DNA of 64,000 bases from Schistosoma haematobium (taxonomy: Eukaryota; Platyhelminthes; Trematoda; Strigeidida; Schistosomatidae): NCBI RefSeq assembly GCF_000699445.3, contig NC_067195.1:60549591-60613590 (forward strand), read 5' to 3'. Positions 21,309 to 34,189 of this stretch are shown piece by piece; within the stretch, counting starts at the first letter, position 1, and every line of letters starts with the position of its first letter. Made by a program: the position numbers and the translations under genes. The notes below the pieces were generated by a model. The model ran no database searches. It had not been told where the DNA came from and saw only the letters and a program-made list of their open reading frames with translations.

Positions 21309-22187
21309 ACTGATGAGTAAGAAAAAGAGACTTCAGTGAAGAGAATTTTCTTTTCGACGAAATCATTTACTTGAGCTGTATATTCGTATTTATGGTTATA
21401 TGGAAAATATATGTCTATAGAAGGATAGAAAAGATTACATCATCAAAATGGATTAGAAAATAAATAACAAATGAGGTGAAGTACTAATCAAGGGGTAAAG
21501 AAGAAAATATTTTATGAGTCAGATGATAGTCCAGTTGACAGATATGAAGAAAAGCGACAAACACAAAGGTCATAATAGTAGACTGAATAATAATAATAAC
21601 CAAGAAAACTTGTATAAGGTAATAATAATAATACCTGATTAGAGTTTGAAAATGCAAAACAGTAATTTAAAAATTCAATAATAATCAAAGTGCAGAAAAA
21701 CCAGTAGAAAAAACCTAGAAACACACCTATCAAAGGAATTAGAGTCAAGGAAGGATGAGATGTTGGACAAGTCGTTTCTGCACACAAAGTTCAGGCTTGA
21801 GTTCATGGATTTCCAATGCCCCAGCAGCGCATAAAATATTGATTCGACACCCCTTCGATCCAGTTTCTTTTATTCTATAGATAACTTTAATAGAAGAGTC
21901 CTTTGGAGTGATGTGTCCACAATTAATTAAATGCTCATGCATACAACTAGCAACTATTTTACATTCTCATTTTAAGAGACCCATAAATTATTTCCTTCCT
22001 TACCCCTTGATTAGTACTTCACCTCATTTGTTATTTATTTTCTAATCCATTTTGATGATGTAATCTTTTCTATCCTTCTATAGACATATACTTTCCATAT
22101 AACCATAAATACGAATATACTGCTTAAGTAAATGATTTCGTCGAAAAGAAAATTTTCTTTACTGAATCCTCTTTTTCTTATTCCACG
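21309..22187 (-). mobile_element. Penelope-like element remnant between inverted repeats
   Basis: About 190-bp inverted repeats (21309-21500 and 22001-22187, diverged by a few percent plus indels) enclose about 500 bp. That interior encodes, on the minus strand, a C-terminal GIY-YIG-type fragment (see 21745-21972). Inverted terminal repeats with an internal GIY-YIG piece fit the irregular termini of Penelope-like elements. The left arm also carries CTGATGAG and GACGAAATC about 42 bp apart, suggestive of a hammerhead with a long stem II. Confidence 0.55.
21745..21972 (-). pseudogene. GIY-YIG endonuclease C-terminal fragment (Penelope-like)
   Basis: The minus strand reads IVASCMHEHLINCGHITPKD, then SIKVIYRIKETG and ALEIHELKPELCVQK before a stop. 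The EH..H block and the E-x-x-E/KPELN-like end resemble the C-terminal half of Penelope-type GIY-YIG domains. The GIY and YIG strands and the RT are missing, so it is a dead fragment. Assignment is by pattern memory and unverified. Confidence 0.5.
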
Positions 22188-22955
22188 TCATCATGAGTTA
22201 TTTTAATTATTGATGAGTATTGAATTTATTCAACATTATAAACATCATCTTTACCATTTTTACCTAATTGTTCTTTCTTTCTTTCATTCATTTTCTTAGC
22301 TGATCTAATGTCAATAAAACATCTCATTATATTTAGTTGTTATCCTTATCATTATTTCATTTAAAAATAAGTAATTCCAATGAATACTACTGTGAAACAT
22401 TCAATTAATCATATAATACATAATGTAAATAATAAAATATACTACTGAATTGATTCACATTTATTCATTCAAATGAATAGAATGAATAGAAAAATCTTTG
22501 AAGAAGGTAATTTTAATTAATAGGAATGAAATATAGTTCGGTATGTATAATTTTACAATTGAAATAGATTTATATATCGGTATACAAACACAGCTGGTAT
22601 CTAAATATAAAATAAATTATAGAATTTAATAATGCTAACTAGTAGTTTGTTGTGTTTTTTTTTTTGAAAAAAAAGGAAAGAAAACCCATAATGTTTATGA
22701 TATGTCTATTACATAAATATTTACTAACTCTTTTCCTTTTTACTTTCATTGAATCATTTGTAATGAACTGTATACTCTTTATAATTACAATTACTGTTAT
22801 ATTGAAAATGATGAGGAGAGAAAGGTGGGAATAGATTGATGATTAGTGGTGGACTTTAATAAAATGTTAAATATATATATTTATGTTTCTTTTGCAACAA
22901 ATACATGTTTATTTGTTATTTATAGACGTAATATTGGTAACCTTATAAAGTTCTG

Positions 22956-23005
<50 letters not shown>

Positions 23006-23463
23006 CAACATCTCATTAGTATTCCATCAATCAACATGTAGTGATAGAGAATAAGTGGAAGAAAATAGACACTGAGAGATAGATGTGTGTTTGTGCACAC
23101 ACGTACATATGTAAGTATATATTTATATAAACTTTATGAAAACAACACTCTATGTTATAATTGTTTTGGTAACAAATTATGTTTAACAGTTGGTGGTTTA
23201 TTTAATGAGCTTGTCAAAATTTATGCTAAAAACCATTTAGATATATGTCAGTAGGTAAATAAGTAAGTATAGAATAATAAGAGAAAATAAATTTTCTACT
23301 TCCTTCCTTCTCTTAACAAAAAATAATAATAAATGAATCACAAATAGTGTGAATTAAAATAATTCTAAATTAATTTCATGAATTCTACTGTTAAGTAAGC
23401 TTAAGTAAAAAAAAGAAATATTAATCAAGTTATAAACTTCTAATATATTCCAATTTGTATGAA
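22188..23463. other. Non-coding spacer with (TA)n
   Basis: AT-rich, with (TA)n at 22958-23003. The 60-codon open frame near 22652 shows no recognisable features. Confidence 0.5.
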
Positions 23464-23895
23464 AAGTTTTTGATTGAGATCATAAACGGATTGATGTTAG
23501 ACCACTGTTGGAAACCTGGAAGCACTGGATGGCCGTTTCACCCTGTCGTGGGACTCCTCAACAGTGCGCATCCACCATCACGCTCACAGGATTCGAACAC
23601 AGGGCTTTCAGTCTTGCTCGTGAACGCTTAACCAACTGGACCACTGAGCCAGCATTCAATGGTGTTAGTGTCTAACATCAACCAATCCATGAAATTGTGC
23701 GACCATCTTCCATTGTATTGAGGTAGATACCTGTCTCTACCCTACACGGATTAGCTCTACTGGTCACGGCTTCTCGCTAGAACTCCGAGAATTCCCTCAC
23801 GAAGCTAGTCACTAATGAGCACATGTTAATTATCAGTGTAGGGGTCGTGGAGATTACTAAGTTTTTGATTGAGATCATGAACCGATTGTCTGGAA
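23464..23895 (-). mobile_element. Family B SINE, longer-than-unit copy (subfamily 2)
   Basis: TTTTTGATTGAGATCAT occurs in direct orientation at about 23467 and 23863, so this is one 396-bp unit plus a repeated end. The hammerhead core has TTGAGGAG and ATC at the scissile triplet. The tRNA-like boxes are recognisable. It is closely related to the 5975-6345 copy. Confidence 0.85.
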
Positions 23896-25283
23896 AGATT
23901 TTGCGATCCATTACATTTCAGTTCTAAATTTAATGATTTTATTCCATTAAAAAGATATTGAATATATGGATTTATTTATTATGAATTGACAACACTAAGG
24001 AAGCTATTTTTTCTAAAAAGTAACAAGAAACTATTTATTGTTAGTCGATAGATTCGGGAAAATTGATTGAATACAAAAAACATAATCGTGAATTCCCTTT
24101 TTAAATATTGATTTTTAATTTGAAACCTATTTCAATCATTTCTATTTTAGAGAACGTGAAAAGATTTTTTAAAGAAAAACTTTGATCAACATGTTCTATA
24201 GATATTACGTCGAAAACTAATGATTTATAGATTTTTACTCCTTGATTTACATAACAACCGAAACGTATACCCTTGAATCAGTTAAATCTTCAAGTTTGTA
24301 TTGGTAACTAGCACAAATGAATTCATTCAATTCTGAGTTTTCGAACTATTGATTGGAGTGAAGATATTTATAAACAACTGATTATCGAAATTATGGCTTA
24401 ATACTATTTGCACTGTCTAATGAACTATCCTATCTAAGCACTTTGAAGACTTTAGCATTTTGACTGTTCAATCTTAACTTCTTTGTGCATTCACTCATTA
24501 TACCATACGATTATCACTCAGTTGTTATTACCCGTTGTCAGTTTTTCCTAATCATTATTCTGCTGTTACTATCAATTTTACGTTCTTCATTCCTTCTTTT
24601 TACTAACACAATGCACAGTTATCTCTCATAATCTTGATCCTTACGCCGTTTCATCTTATCTTTTTTATCCTTAGACTACTAGATAACTGTCTTGTGGTCC
24701 TTAGAATTCCTGAAAAGTCTATGATGTAATCCGTTTTCGTTTTTCGTTAAACTACTATATGTGTTTAATTACTATAAACACGGTTGTACTGCCCAGTAAA
24801 TGACATCATCATAAATGAAATTTTTGCACAAAACAGCGCTTATTTCCTTTTCAAAAGCGTGATAGGCGGGTGTGCTATATTGTTTTAGCTTATTAATTCT
24901 TAAGAAAAACATTAGTTAGTGTCCAACATTTTCTGTTTAGTTACAGTTATTTTCAATCAGATATATATCTTTGAATTATTTGTATGAAATAGTGGATATT
25001 TTCGCTTCTATAATTACGTAGGTTTGGTTAAATTTATGAAATTCCATCTTTTATTTACAAAACAACCACTACTAAGAAAGAAAATATACTTTCTTCTGAG
25101 TTGTTTATTTCATTTTGTAGTTAGGAGTGAATTAATATATCATAATGTCTACAAACTGAACCTGAATCAGGTAACTGTATCTATATCAACAAGTATTTAT
25201 TTCACATAAAACACTTAAAATTTTGAAATTATTTTCGTTTTGCAAAATATTTCGTATTGCTTTCTTTGTACTACTTAAACTTG
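23896..25283. other. Non-coding spacer
   Basis: No coding or repeat signal is recognised. Confidence 0.5.
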
Positions 25284-25385
25284 AGCATCAGTTCCCTCAA
25301 GATTACAGGTACACCTTGCTGACGAGTGCCAAGTAGCACGAAACCCGGGTTTAGGGTTTCCTGTTCACTATCTCTAACCATCATT
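25284..25385 (+). mobile_element. Family C fragment with hammerhead
   Basis: Runs from CATCAGTTCCCTCAAG through CTGACGAG, GAAACCCGGG and CTAACCATC. The scissile triplet has drifted from GTC to GTT. The head and the 3' tail are missing. Confidence 0.75.
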
Positions 25386-25417
25386 TTAAACTTGTGTTAA
25401 TTTAATTCCGGTTATTT

Positions 25418-25512
25418 ATTTGTTCTGAAGAAGTGGCTTACATTAAGTCACGAAAATTCAGAAATGCAATTTTTTTACTCATTGGGATATAACAAAAATA
25501 TATTTATTACTA
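25418..25512 (+). repeat. Penelope-type hammerhead-like repeat
   Basis: CTGAAGA, one extra A, a stem GTGGCTT/AAGTCAC, then GAAA. The downstream TTTACTCATTGGGATAT matches the hairpin at 53430-53598. Motifs of this form (CTGAAGAAG...GAAACGT) are, as I recall, common near Penelope-like elements. Stem III is absent. Confidence 0.5.
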
Positions 25513-26110
25513 ATAGCTAATGTTTATTAATGAGCATTTAGATATACGAGAAATTCCCATCAATTTTGCTTAAAAATATGATTTTTGTTAAGGACTAGTC
25601 TGAGAACTAGTCAAGAGCTGATTCGTTGCATAATCACTTGTTTCTAACCACTTGATTTATGTTTCTATATATAACATTGTTGTTAAATATCCTTTAATAC
25701 ATAACCTATATATTTATAATTCTTATTCAATCCCTTAAACTTATTTACATCTTTGTTGTATTGTATTGAATTCTCATGGAGTTCATTCATGTAAACATTT
25801 TGAAATCACTTCGTAATTTTCATTTTAAAATACTATTGACTGCAATCAACTGATAATTATCTAATAAAATAAAATGGATTCATGTCATCCTGCTAAAACT
25901 TTTGTTTCTAATCCCTTTATAATAACAACGGAAGTAATATATCTAATCCCAATTGTTTGTCCCAAGGAAGAGAAATATGAAATATATAAAGTGAATAAAT
26001 TAAAAATGAATTGACTAATGAAAATGAATATGATCATAATGTAAACTTAAATAAATAATTTAAAAAATATAACAGTTTTATTCACTTGGTGTTGTTTACT
26101 TGTATCTTTC
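25513..26110. other. Non-coding spacer
   Basis: AT-rich, nothing recognisable. Confidence 0.5.
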
Positions 26111-26305
26111 CATTGTTATTCAGGACTGAAATTGATCAGTCTCTTGTTGTCATATGTGCATCTTGTGCGGGCTGATGTCACAAGCTTTATAAACAAAGAT
26201 GGATAATGGCTAGCAGTGCAGGCAGTCCACACAGGATGCACATATGCCAGCAAGAGACTGATCAGTTGCAGTTCTAAATAACAGTGAGACGATATAAGTA
26301 AGAAA
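26111..26305. mobile_element. Smα 3' part, inverted duplicate
   Basis: A minus-oriented Smα 3' region (from CAGGACTGAAATTGATCAG to GGCTAGCAGTG) is joined near 26219 to a plus-oriented 3' region (GCACATATGCC to CAGTTGCAGTTC). It forms a foldback similar in plan to the 11.7-kb copy. Confidence 0.7.
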
Positions 26306-26329
26306 TATCAAGTGAATATAACTTCAGCC

Positions 26330-26520
26330 CATTGCACAAACAAGTTTCTATCAGGACTCAGTAACTAAGTGGATAATGCGATGACATTTGAAGCGAACGG
26401 TACTGGGTCCAAGTCCCGGAGTGAACATCAACTATGCGATGCATGTACATCCAGCTGACGAGTCCTAAATGGGACGAAACACGCGTTCTTTATTCCAATG
26501 CTAGCCACTATCCATCCTTC
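26330..26520 (+). mobile_element. Smα SINE with tRNA-like head and hammerhead
   Basis: A tRNA-like head (AAGTGGATAATGCGATG, then GGGTCCAAGTCCC as B box) is followed by CATCCAG, CTGACGAG, stem II, GAAACACGCG and the Smα body (ATGCTAGCCACTATCCAT). The sequence after the scissile site has drifted (TTCTTTATT), so stem I pairing is lost. Placement directly downstream of another Smα piece suggests nested insertion. Confidence 0.8.
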
Positions 26521-26740
26521 ATTATATAACAGTTTTATGCTATTTAATTTGAAGAAGAAAGTGAATATAAATAAGTACTATCAAATTTTACGAATTTATT
26601 AATAATAAAATTCCTAACTATGCAATAAATTTGTTGCTTAGCTTAATAAAAAATAACTAAAAAATCTTATGAAATAAACAAACCATTAAATCAAATTCAT
26701 AATATGAAACCAACTCATAATTGAACATTAATAATATAAT

Positions 26741-26965
26741 GTGTATTGAGGAAAGTACCCAACTACGTCACAAGGCAAGCTCTTACTTGGCATCTTTAAA
26801 GTCAAAGGAGAAGAGGAAGACCAAAGAATACATAATGCTGAGAAATGGAAACAGATATGAGAAGAATGAACAACAATTGTATAGAAATAGAAAAGAAGGT
26901 TCAGGACGGAGTGAGTTGGAGTATACTGATCGGCTACCTATACTCCACTGAAAGTAACAGCTGTA
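26741..26965 (+). pseudogene. RTE-type LINE 3' end fragment
   Basis: Plus-strand frames contain YVTRQALTWHL-like, SQRRRGRPKNT-like and EMETDMRRMNNNCIE segments with stops and shifts. It ends TAACAGCTGTAAATAAAT. This is a 5'-truncated, dead copy of the same LINE group as 20450-20985. Confidence 0.75.
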
Positions 26966-27341
26966 AATAAATATTTCATATAAAATATATAACATGAAAT
27001 TTAAACGCAATAATAATTCTATTTCATTGAGTAAACAATTATATATATATATATATATATACTACTTATTTTTAATGTGATCAATTATGTATAATCACAT
27101 GTTGAATAAAATTATATAAGGGTAAGTTTAAAAATGTCATTAGATAAACATTTTTAAAACAAAATAATAAAAACTTTTTAAATTGAAAAACTTGAAAATA
27201 ATACAATTTAATATTTAAAGCGGTATGAATATACGAAATTTTTAAATATTTACGAATACATTATTTATGTTTATAAAACTTACGTTTGTTTTAATATCCA
27301 TTGTAATATCATTATATATATATCAATAAACAACAAGTCCA
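26966..27341. other. Non-coding spacer with (TA)n
   Basis: AT-rich. (TA)n lies at 27042-27061. Confidence 0.6.
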
Positions 27342-28234
27342 TGTACTTTTATATCAGTCAGTCAGTCAGCTACAACGTAGGACCAGGCACATATATGCAT
27401 AGGTTTAAGTTGCCATACCTGATTAACACAACAAGTTGAACACTAGATTCATAGAAGTAGTTCATCCAGTGGTGGTAATATATAAAAGAAAGATTGTATA
27501 GAAGGACATAGTACAGCAAGAAAGAATTAGTTCATAGAAAGAAAGATATGAAGCGATTTTAATCTTATAGTTTAAGGGAAGATAAAGAGTGTATACATCT
27601 ACGCCATTGTGATCGATTCGGAGCCATGTCAACCAGAGTCTCCAACCATTGGTTACGATAGTCACGCGGCCTCCATCTCAACCGTTGTTGCTACCTTGAC
27701 GTGGTGGTTGGGCTTGCCTATCGTGATAAAGCAACTGGGCTGTGCTGGCTGGAACAACTGTTCCTCAAGGTCCTACCATGTCAGACAGGTCGGTTGAAGA
27801 CTAAAAGCAACAAACCCAAGGTCCGAAGGCGAAGTCGTACTGCTGACTGTACAGAGGTGTGACAGCAGTAAGGTGTTTCCTTCAGACAACCAGCATGACA
27901 GCGATTCTGCCTTCCTACAAGGAGGGATGGGATTAGAAATGGTCGACCCTAAAAATGCACACCTCGCCTTATCTCACGAATATCCGTCTCCGGCGGTAAG
28001 GTCTCAAGAAGTACGGAGCTAACACAAAAATTACTCACGGAAAGGTCGTGTGTGGCCGACCACAAGCAGTTGTCCCTTGGGCACTTCGGTCATGCTCTCA
28101 GGTCACTAAGACCACCTCTAATCCAATTTTCTTTTCAGGTACCTCTAGAAGAACCCTTCCACAGTGAGGGCAACCGGGAAGTGATAACCATCCTCATACA
28201 TCTAACAACACTCAAGACCACTGTACTTTTATAT
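27342..28234. mobile_element. RTE LINE insertion with inverted 5' part and 13-bp TSD
   Basis: Perfect 13-bp duplications TGTACTTTTATAT (27342-27354 and 28222-28234) bound the insertion. Positions 27355-27680 are the minus-oriented 3' end of an RTE (tail CTGACTGACTG, then TATGGCAACTT). Positions 27681-28221 are a plus-oriented 5' segment starting CCGTTGTTGCTACC. A 3' segment followed by an inverted segment inside one target duplication is the hallmark of twin priming. Confidence 0.8.
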
Positions 28235-30719
28235 ATCTACAGATAAATATGTCTATAATTTGTTGAATTGTCAAAAAGTGGTTAACAAACCTAATGTTCT
28301 ATATCTATGTCTATTGATATATAATGTCAACTTTATTTATTAAAGGGTTAATTCTATATTTTTCCTTTAAATTAGTTTATTTGATGGAAATAATTGATGT
28401 CTAAAATTTGTATTTCTGTTAGTAAAACATATAACTGATTAAAGCTAACCAACCTTGAAATTCAAACTAAAAGTTTAAGGATACCGACTGACAGAAAAAC
28501 AACTTTTTATCAAGTATAGTATATAGTAGTTTTCAAACTTAATCCTGTATTTTATTGTATATTTGAAAATATGATTGTTTCAATATGATAACAAAACATC
28601 AACTATTGAAATGTCATGTAGATGTCTATGAATATATCGTTGATATTCTAGTTCAAATATTAGTCATATATGAATCTTAGTAGCTTTGTAATCTACAATG
28701 ATTGACATTTTTTCGCAAAGTATTACATGATCAAATCCACTTGTTTAGGTAAAATACAAAAATTGTCGTTTAAAATCAAAATATTTCATAGTAAACATAT
28801 TTCATTTATTCTAAAACCTTGAATTAAATTATGATAACTTTTGTGATAAATGAATTATCTATATGGTAACTGGGTATTATTCAAACAAATCCATTTTTAA
28901 ATGTTAAGCTTGAGTTCATCGTAAAGGATCGTTTTTTTAAATGTTCAACCACAATAAATAAGCTTCGCTTAGGAACGAATAAACATTTGTATTGTTATAT
29001 TTACTACTCATAAGTAGTATAAATATTATATTAAAATTTCGTCACGTCGTTACTGTGCGATTGAAATTACATAGTCCTCGTAAACCTAACAATACAGATG
29101 GTTCCATTCTTGAATCAATACCGTTCGGGGTTCTCATTGGAAATGATGAGAATTAGATTGCTAGTTATTTCTGTACGGTACCCCAAATTGTTGAAAAATG
29201 GATTTCATTTGTGTCAACAGTCAGGTAGTTCATTCACGACGTCGGATTGCTTTTGCTCTTTAAAATGAGGCTAGAACTTTCAGTGAATATAGCTTTTCAT
29301 TATAGAATATTTTTAAAAGTGTTACTCAGTAATCCTACTTAATCACAGGGCTGTAAGGATCACTGCAACACAAAAAAGATAATATTATCAAGACTATATT
29401 AGCAGCTGAAGATTATTTAAGCAAAGAAACATAGCTTCATAGACTTTAGGTAATAATATTAGGAGAATCACCCCGATCGTTTCAAAACTTCATTTCATGT
29501 AGTCATAAAACAAGCAACCAATTATTCTGGTACTCACTAACTACAACAACGCGTTCAACAGGATTTCACAATATGAATTCCATTTGAAGCTGTAAAATAC
29601 AAGAATACCAAGAGATTTGCCTTGGTAGGTTATTCAGTTCTTTCTTAGAGATTAACATAGAGCGCGTGATAACCCCTTGGGTTTTTCTTAGAATCTACCG
29701 CTTAATGAAGTGCTGCAAGTCATGATACTATGTCTATTATTATTTATCTCTTAAACTATTGAAATATTGTCTTATCAATTTCTAAATGATTCTCATCATG
29801 GACGACTTTGAGATACGAAGAGGAGTATCAAGCGATTACAGGACAAAAAGTTTTCAAGCTAACCTCGACATCTTAACTAGTTGAACTTAGTTATAGTTAG
29901 CACCTACCAATGCAACCAAATCTGTGCATACTAGGCATGTAGACAGCAGGAACTACAGAATTAGATAAATATCTCTGACCTCAGACCTCATCTACAATGA
30001 CTTAGGAGCCATAGTATAGCATGAATTAAAGATCACTTCTCGCTGACCTTCATACGCGGTTAAAGGATTTTAGAACAGTATAAACATTGTGAGGGACTTT
30101 CACAAATGTAGATTTAAAAATACATTCATAATACATAGTCCTAGTGAAATTTAAATGAGATTATTGTGCTCAGGACACAAATCCTTATCTAAGAGAACAC
30201 TCAGATTTACTTGAAAGAGTACAGAAGATAACTATATATGAGATTGATGAAGATGATAGGTATGACTCATGAAGCGAGCTCTAGTAATTTAATTGACATT
30301 AAACTATCCAATACCAAATTAAGCGATAAATTAATCATGGTACATATGATGCTGAGTAATGATTTTGAATCTAATATCTCGTTGATTCACTCACGTAGGC
30401 TGAAGTAACTCAGAGTAAACAGAATTGGAGTTCAAATTTATGAATGAATCATATATTCATAAGTCAGGAGTTTTTCTATCACATAACTGACTTCTTGAAT
30501 CTGTTACCTTAAAAAATTCTCTGCTTCTTTGACTTATTTATTGAAGAGAAACATAAACATATAAAGAATTTTTTTTAAAGAAACTACTAAGATACACTAT
30601 TTGACCTACTTTTCTGAAATAAAAATCTACAATTAAACAATGAAAATAAGAAATAGAAAGACACATATCGAAATAATGTTATTATCTTTAAAAATGATAA
30701 TAATATTCAGTAATTCAAA
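28235..30719. other. Non-coding spacer, unique-looking
   Basis: About 2.5 kb of slightly less AT-rich sequence with no exon, RNA gene or repeat that I recognise. It could be intron or intergenic. Confidence 0.45.
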
Positions 30720-31065
30720 TAACACTTATATCGTGAAGCAACCAATGGTTAGAGTCCCTGAATGACATGGCTCAAAATCGTTTGCAATGGCTCAGGTGCA
30801 TCTACTCTTTGTGTTCTCTCAAATTCTAATCTCCTGAATACTCCTTGTCTCTTTTTTTCTCCTTCAAAATTTATTTCACTGGATTATACTCTTTAAATAA
30901 CATTTTCAAACCTTAATCTTTTCGATTACTGCTTATACTCTTACCACCTCTACCACTGTGGGATTTGAATCGACAACTGTATCTACGTGCTAATGTGGTG
31001 TAGCAACTCGAATTGATGTACGTACGTACGTACAAAGTTCTACGTTGTTACTGACTGACTGAAAT
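30720..31065 (+). mobile_element. Old RTE 3' end
   Basis: Diverged version of the 3' terminus at 48672 and 27355 in plus orientation: ATGGTTAGAGTC, GACATGGCTC, GTGTAGCAACT, CTACGTTGTTACTGACTGACTG. It contains a (TACG)4 tract near 31021. Confidence 0.65.
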
Positions 31066-32699
31066 ATAGTTTATATTATAACTAACAAATCAACTGTTAT
31101 ATTGTTACTATGATCTTTTTATTATGAATATTATTATCACTGATGTGCATATTTTTTTATTTATCTAAAAAATAAAAATAAAAAAACAACAATTTGAAAC
31201 AAACATTTATAAAATATAAAATTTAAAAAAAAACCCAAAAGAAATTGATCAACAAATGAATGAATGAATGAAATTAACATGGGAGGAATAGAAAAAAAGA
31301 AAGAAAAGTGTCATACTCATTTGTTTTTTCTTTTCTTTTCCAAAAGATTTGATTACAATTCATTTACATAAAATGTTTGCATGGAAACAAAAAAAACTAT
31401 AATATAAGTGGATATTTTAAATGATACAAACAATGAACTTGTAGTAATAGAAATATTAATGAAGCTAAGTAAATCAGAATATTCAAAAGGGAACAGAAAA
31501 CAAGAATATACTGAACTTATATGTATATATAAACCATTTGAGATAATTAGTGATTATGATATTGATGAACTTTTTCTTTGACCTAGAAAATATTCAGATG
31601 ATTGATAAAACTTCTTTCAGGATGATACACTTAACGATTTATGTATATATTCATCAGTTCGAATCTTTTCTTAGAAACAACGTTCACTTGCTTACAGTAT
31701 AAAAACTAAATACACGAAACAAAAAAAGTTTTTCAAGTAAGATTTCGTTGATATTTAACTCAGTGTTGTAGTTTATATTTCTAAAGCAGGCGCCATTATT
31801 CTATGCTAATTATTCACTATGATCTTTAATATTTAAGAAAAGTCTATATACGAAATGTTTTTTTTTTTTGATATTGAAATTGATAGTTCTACTAGGTATA
31901 TGTATTAATTGATCATAAAAATATTTTTTTAAAAAAACAACCCAACTTGGTTTCAACGAAAAATAACCTTGTCGTTATTTAAACATTCAACAAGATCATG
32001 ATCAAGGAATAAATGTCATTGACAAAATAACAATGAATTAATCATTATTCATAAGAAATTTAAATATGTTCATACAAATGATCTTTATTCATTTCATAAA
32101 TATCAGCAGTTAGAATTTAAGGGAAATCAAAAGATATACATTGGAAATGATCTATTCGTTGTTGTTGATGTTGTTGTCTTCTAATATCTCTATTTATGTT
32201 ATCATTATTATAAAGAGTAATAAAACAAATTAAAAAATAAAGAATTAGTCTAGTTATATAAACATGAAACTTTATATTTACTAAGGCATTTAATGTGAAT
32301 ATTTCATAATTGAATTTTTTTTTTCAATAAACTAAAATAAGTAGTATTGTAATTTTAATTTTAAAAAAATATAAATAGTTGTTATCGTTGATTGTTATTG
32401 TTTGTTTTTTTTATTTTTTTAATTTTTTTTTTAATATTTCGATATAAAAAAAAAGTCGTTTTTTATTCTAGTTAAGATGATTTATTATTGGAATGATGGA
32501 AGTGATTCTCAACATTGATTTGTTACTCAACTCAATAAGATGATTATTTATGATTACTTTTATTATTATTTGTATACGAATCCAATGTGTTCGTTAGGAC
32601 TGCCGTATGTGGATTTAAATGTGTAGTCTGTAGAATGGCTTGTTCTAGTGCCTGTATTAAAAAAAAAAGTGATATATATATATCTGACAAAAAGTAAAT
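31066..32699. other. Non-coding AT-rich spacer
   Basis: Many A-runs and T-runs. Nothing else is seen. Confidence 0.5.
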
Positions 32700-32792
32700 G
32701 CGTTAATTTATGTAGAATAGAAGGAATGTGAAATTTAGTACGCGTTATCCATCCTATTCGAGACTCATCAGCAGGCTTAACATGCAATAAGA
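32700..32792 (-). mobile_element. Smα fragment with degraded hammerhead
   Basis: The minus strand reads GCCTGCTGATGAGTCTCG, then AATAGGATGGATAACGCG. The CTGATGAG core is kept, but GAAA is lost. Confidence 0.55.
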
Positions 32793-33702
32793 TAGTTCAA
32801 ATCAGTGCAATTTAAATTAAAATGCAATAATTTTTAACTTTTGGCTAGTAGTAGTAGTAGTAGAGTAAAAGATGCAAGTTTCTTTCTAGTTCAGATATAT
32901 CGCTTAAATGTATATGAATATTGATGATAATCATGTTAATATTGAAGTGTGAAATGAGAAGCCGTTAGTTTAAATGCCTTTGAGAAATGGAAAACTTCTA
33001 AGAATAATAATAAAATGTAATATTTTTATTGAATGAATTAGAGGTGTTAAATTTCGAGATACATTAATTGACAAATAAATTAAAACAACACTCTGAATAC
33101 ATGTTATACTGAAACGATGTAAATCTGAATTAGATTGCATAATCTAAAATCAGTTAATTAAAAGAACATAAATTTCATTAAAGCTATATGAACAAAATTT
33201 TAATATACCTTTCATAATAAATACAAAAAATATTTAAGGTTCATAATGATTAACCGTTTGCTTAGATAAAGAGATACCTGATTCATAAAAAAATTAACTC
33301 AATAAGATAGATTGGAGTTAGGAAGGGTCAAATGACTATTTCATTCTGGGGTTAACTACATCTCATATTTTGAAATCAGTGAAAGGAACCGTATTCGATT
33401 TTCTTTACGATAACTCCATTTACTTAAAATGTACAGTTATACTTCTAGTGAATTAGTTTGCTAAAAATAGTACTCTATGATAAAATAGTAGTGTGAAGTA
33501 ATATTGAAAGATTTAGATCTCATTGCCTGTTTCTTTCGTTCAGATTTTGGTCCAAAAATATCATGACAACATATTTATTTTGATAATTCATGATATTTTA
33601 ATCGTAAGTTTTATGAAATATTGACAAAAAACGAGAGAAATCTTTATCAAAATATCCTGAATTACAAGCATTTCTTTTGAATTCGTGATAAAATTATGTC
33701 CG

Positions 33703-33755
<53 letters not shown>

Positions 33756-34189
33756 GACTATAGTTAATCACAGTCTAGTCGTTATAATAACATTAAGTAA
33801 CGATGTAATTGATTCATGTTATACTCAATGAATAACTGAAGCCTTTCTTTTCTCACTTTAGTGGTCAGAGTGAAGAGATCTATAGCTTTGCTTAATCACG
33901 TTTCTTTAAAAAAAAATTTGTTGCATTAGATTTAAGTCAATAGACTGAAATAAATATTTTAGTCTAATGAGTTTTACTAATTTTGTCAACATAGAATTAA
34001 ATGAACAAAAGTAGTTCATTTCATTAAAATTCTCATGTTAAATATACATAAATTTACACATCATAGCAAATTAGTAAAATAAGGGTAATACAACTCATAC
34101 TAGACCTAGATTATAAGAATTTAACTTCAGTTGGTTATGTAATTAGGTAAATTAAAAATAATGTATAGTGACACTATAATTTATGGACC
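32793..34189. other. Non-coding spacer with (TA)n
   Basis: AT-rich. (TA)n lies at 33703-33753. No gene is seen. Confidence 0.55.

Noticed and set aside
28052..28246. 64-codon open frame shared with 51410-51604
   Set aside because: It lies in duplicated RTE 5' sequence. The frame is not clearly conserved and lacks a domain.
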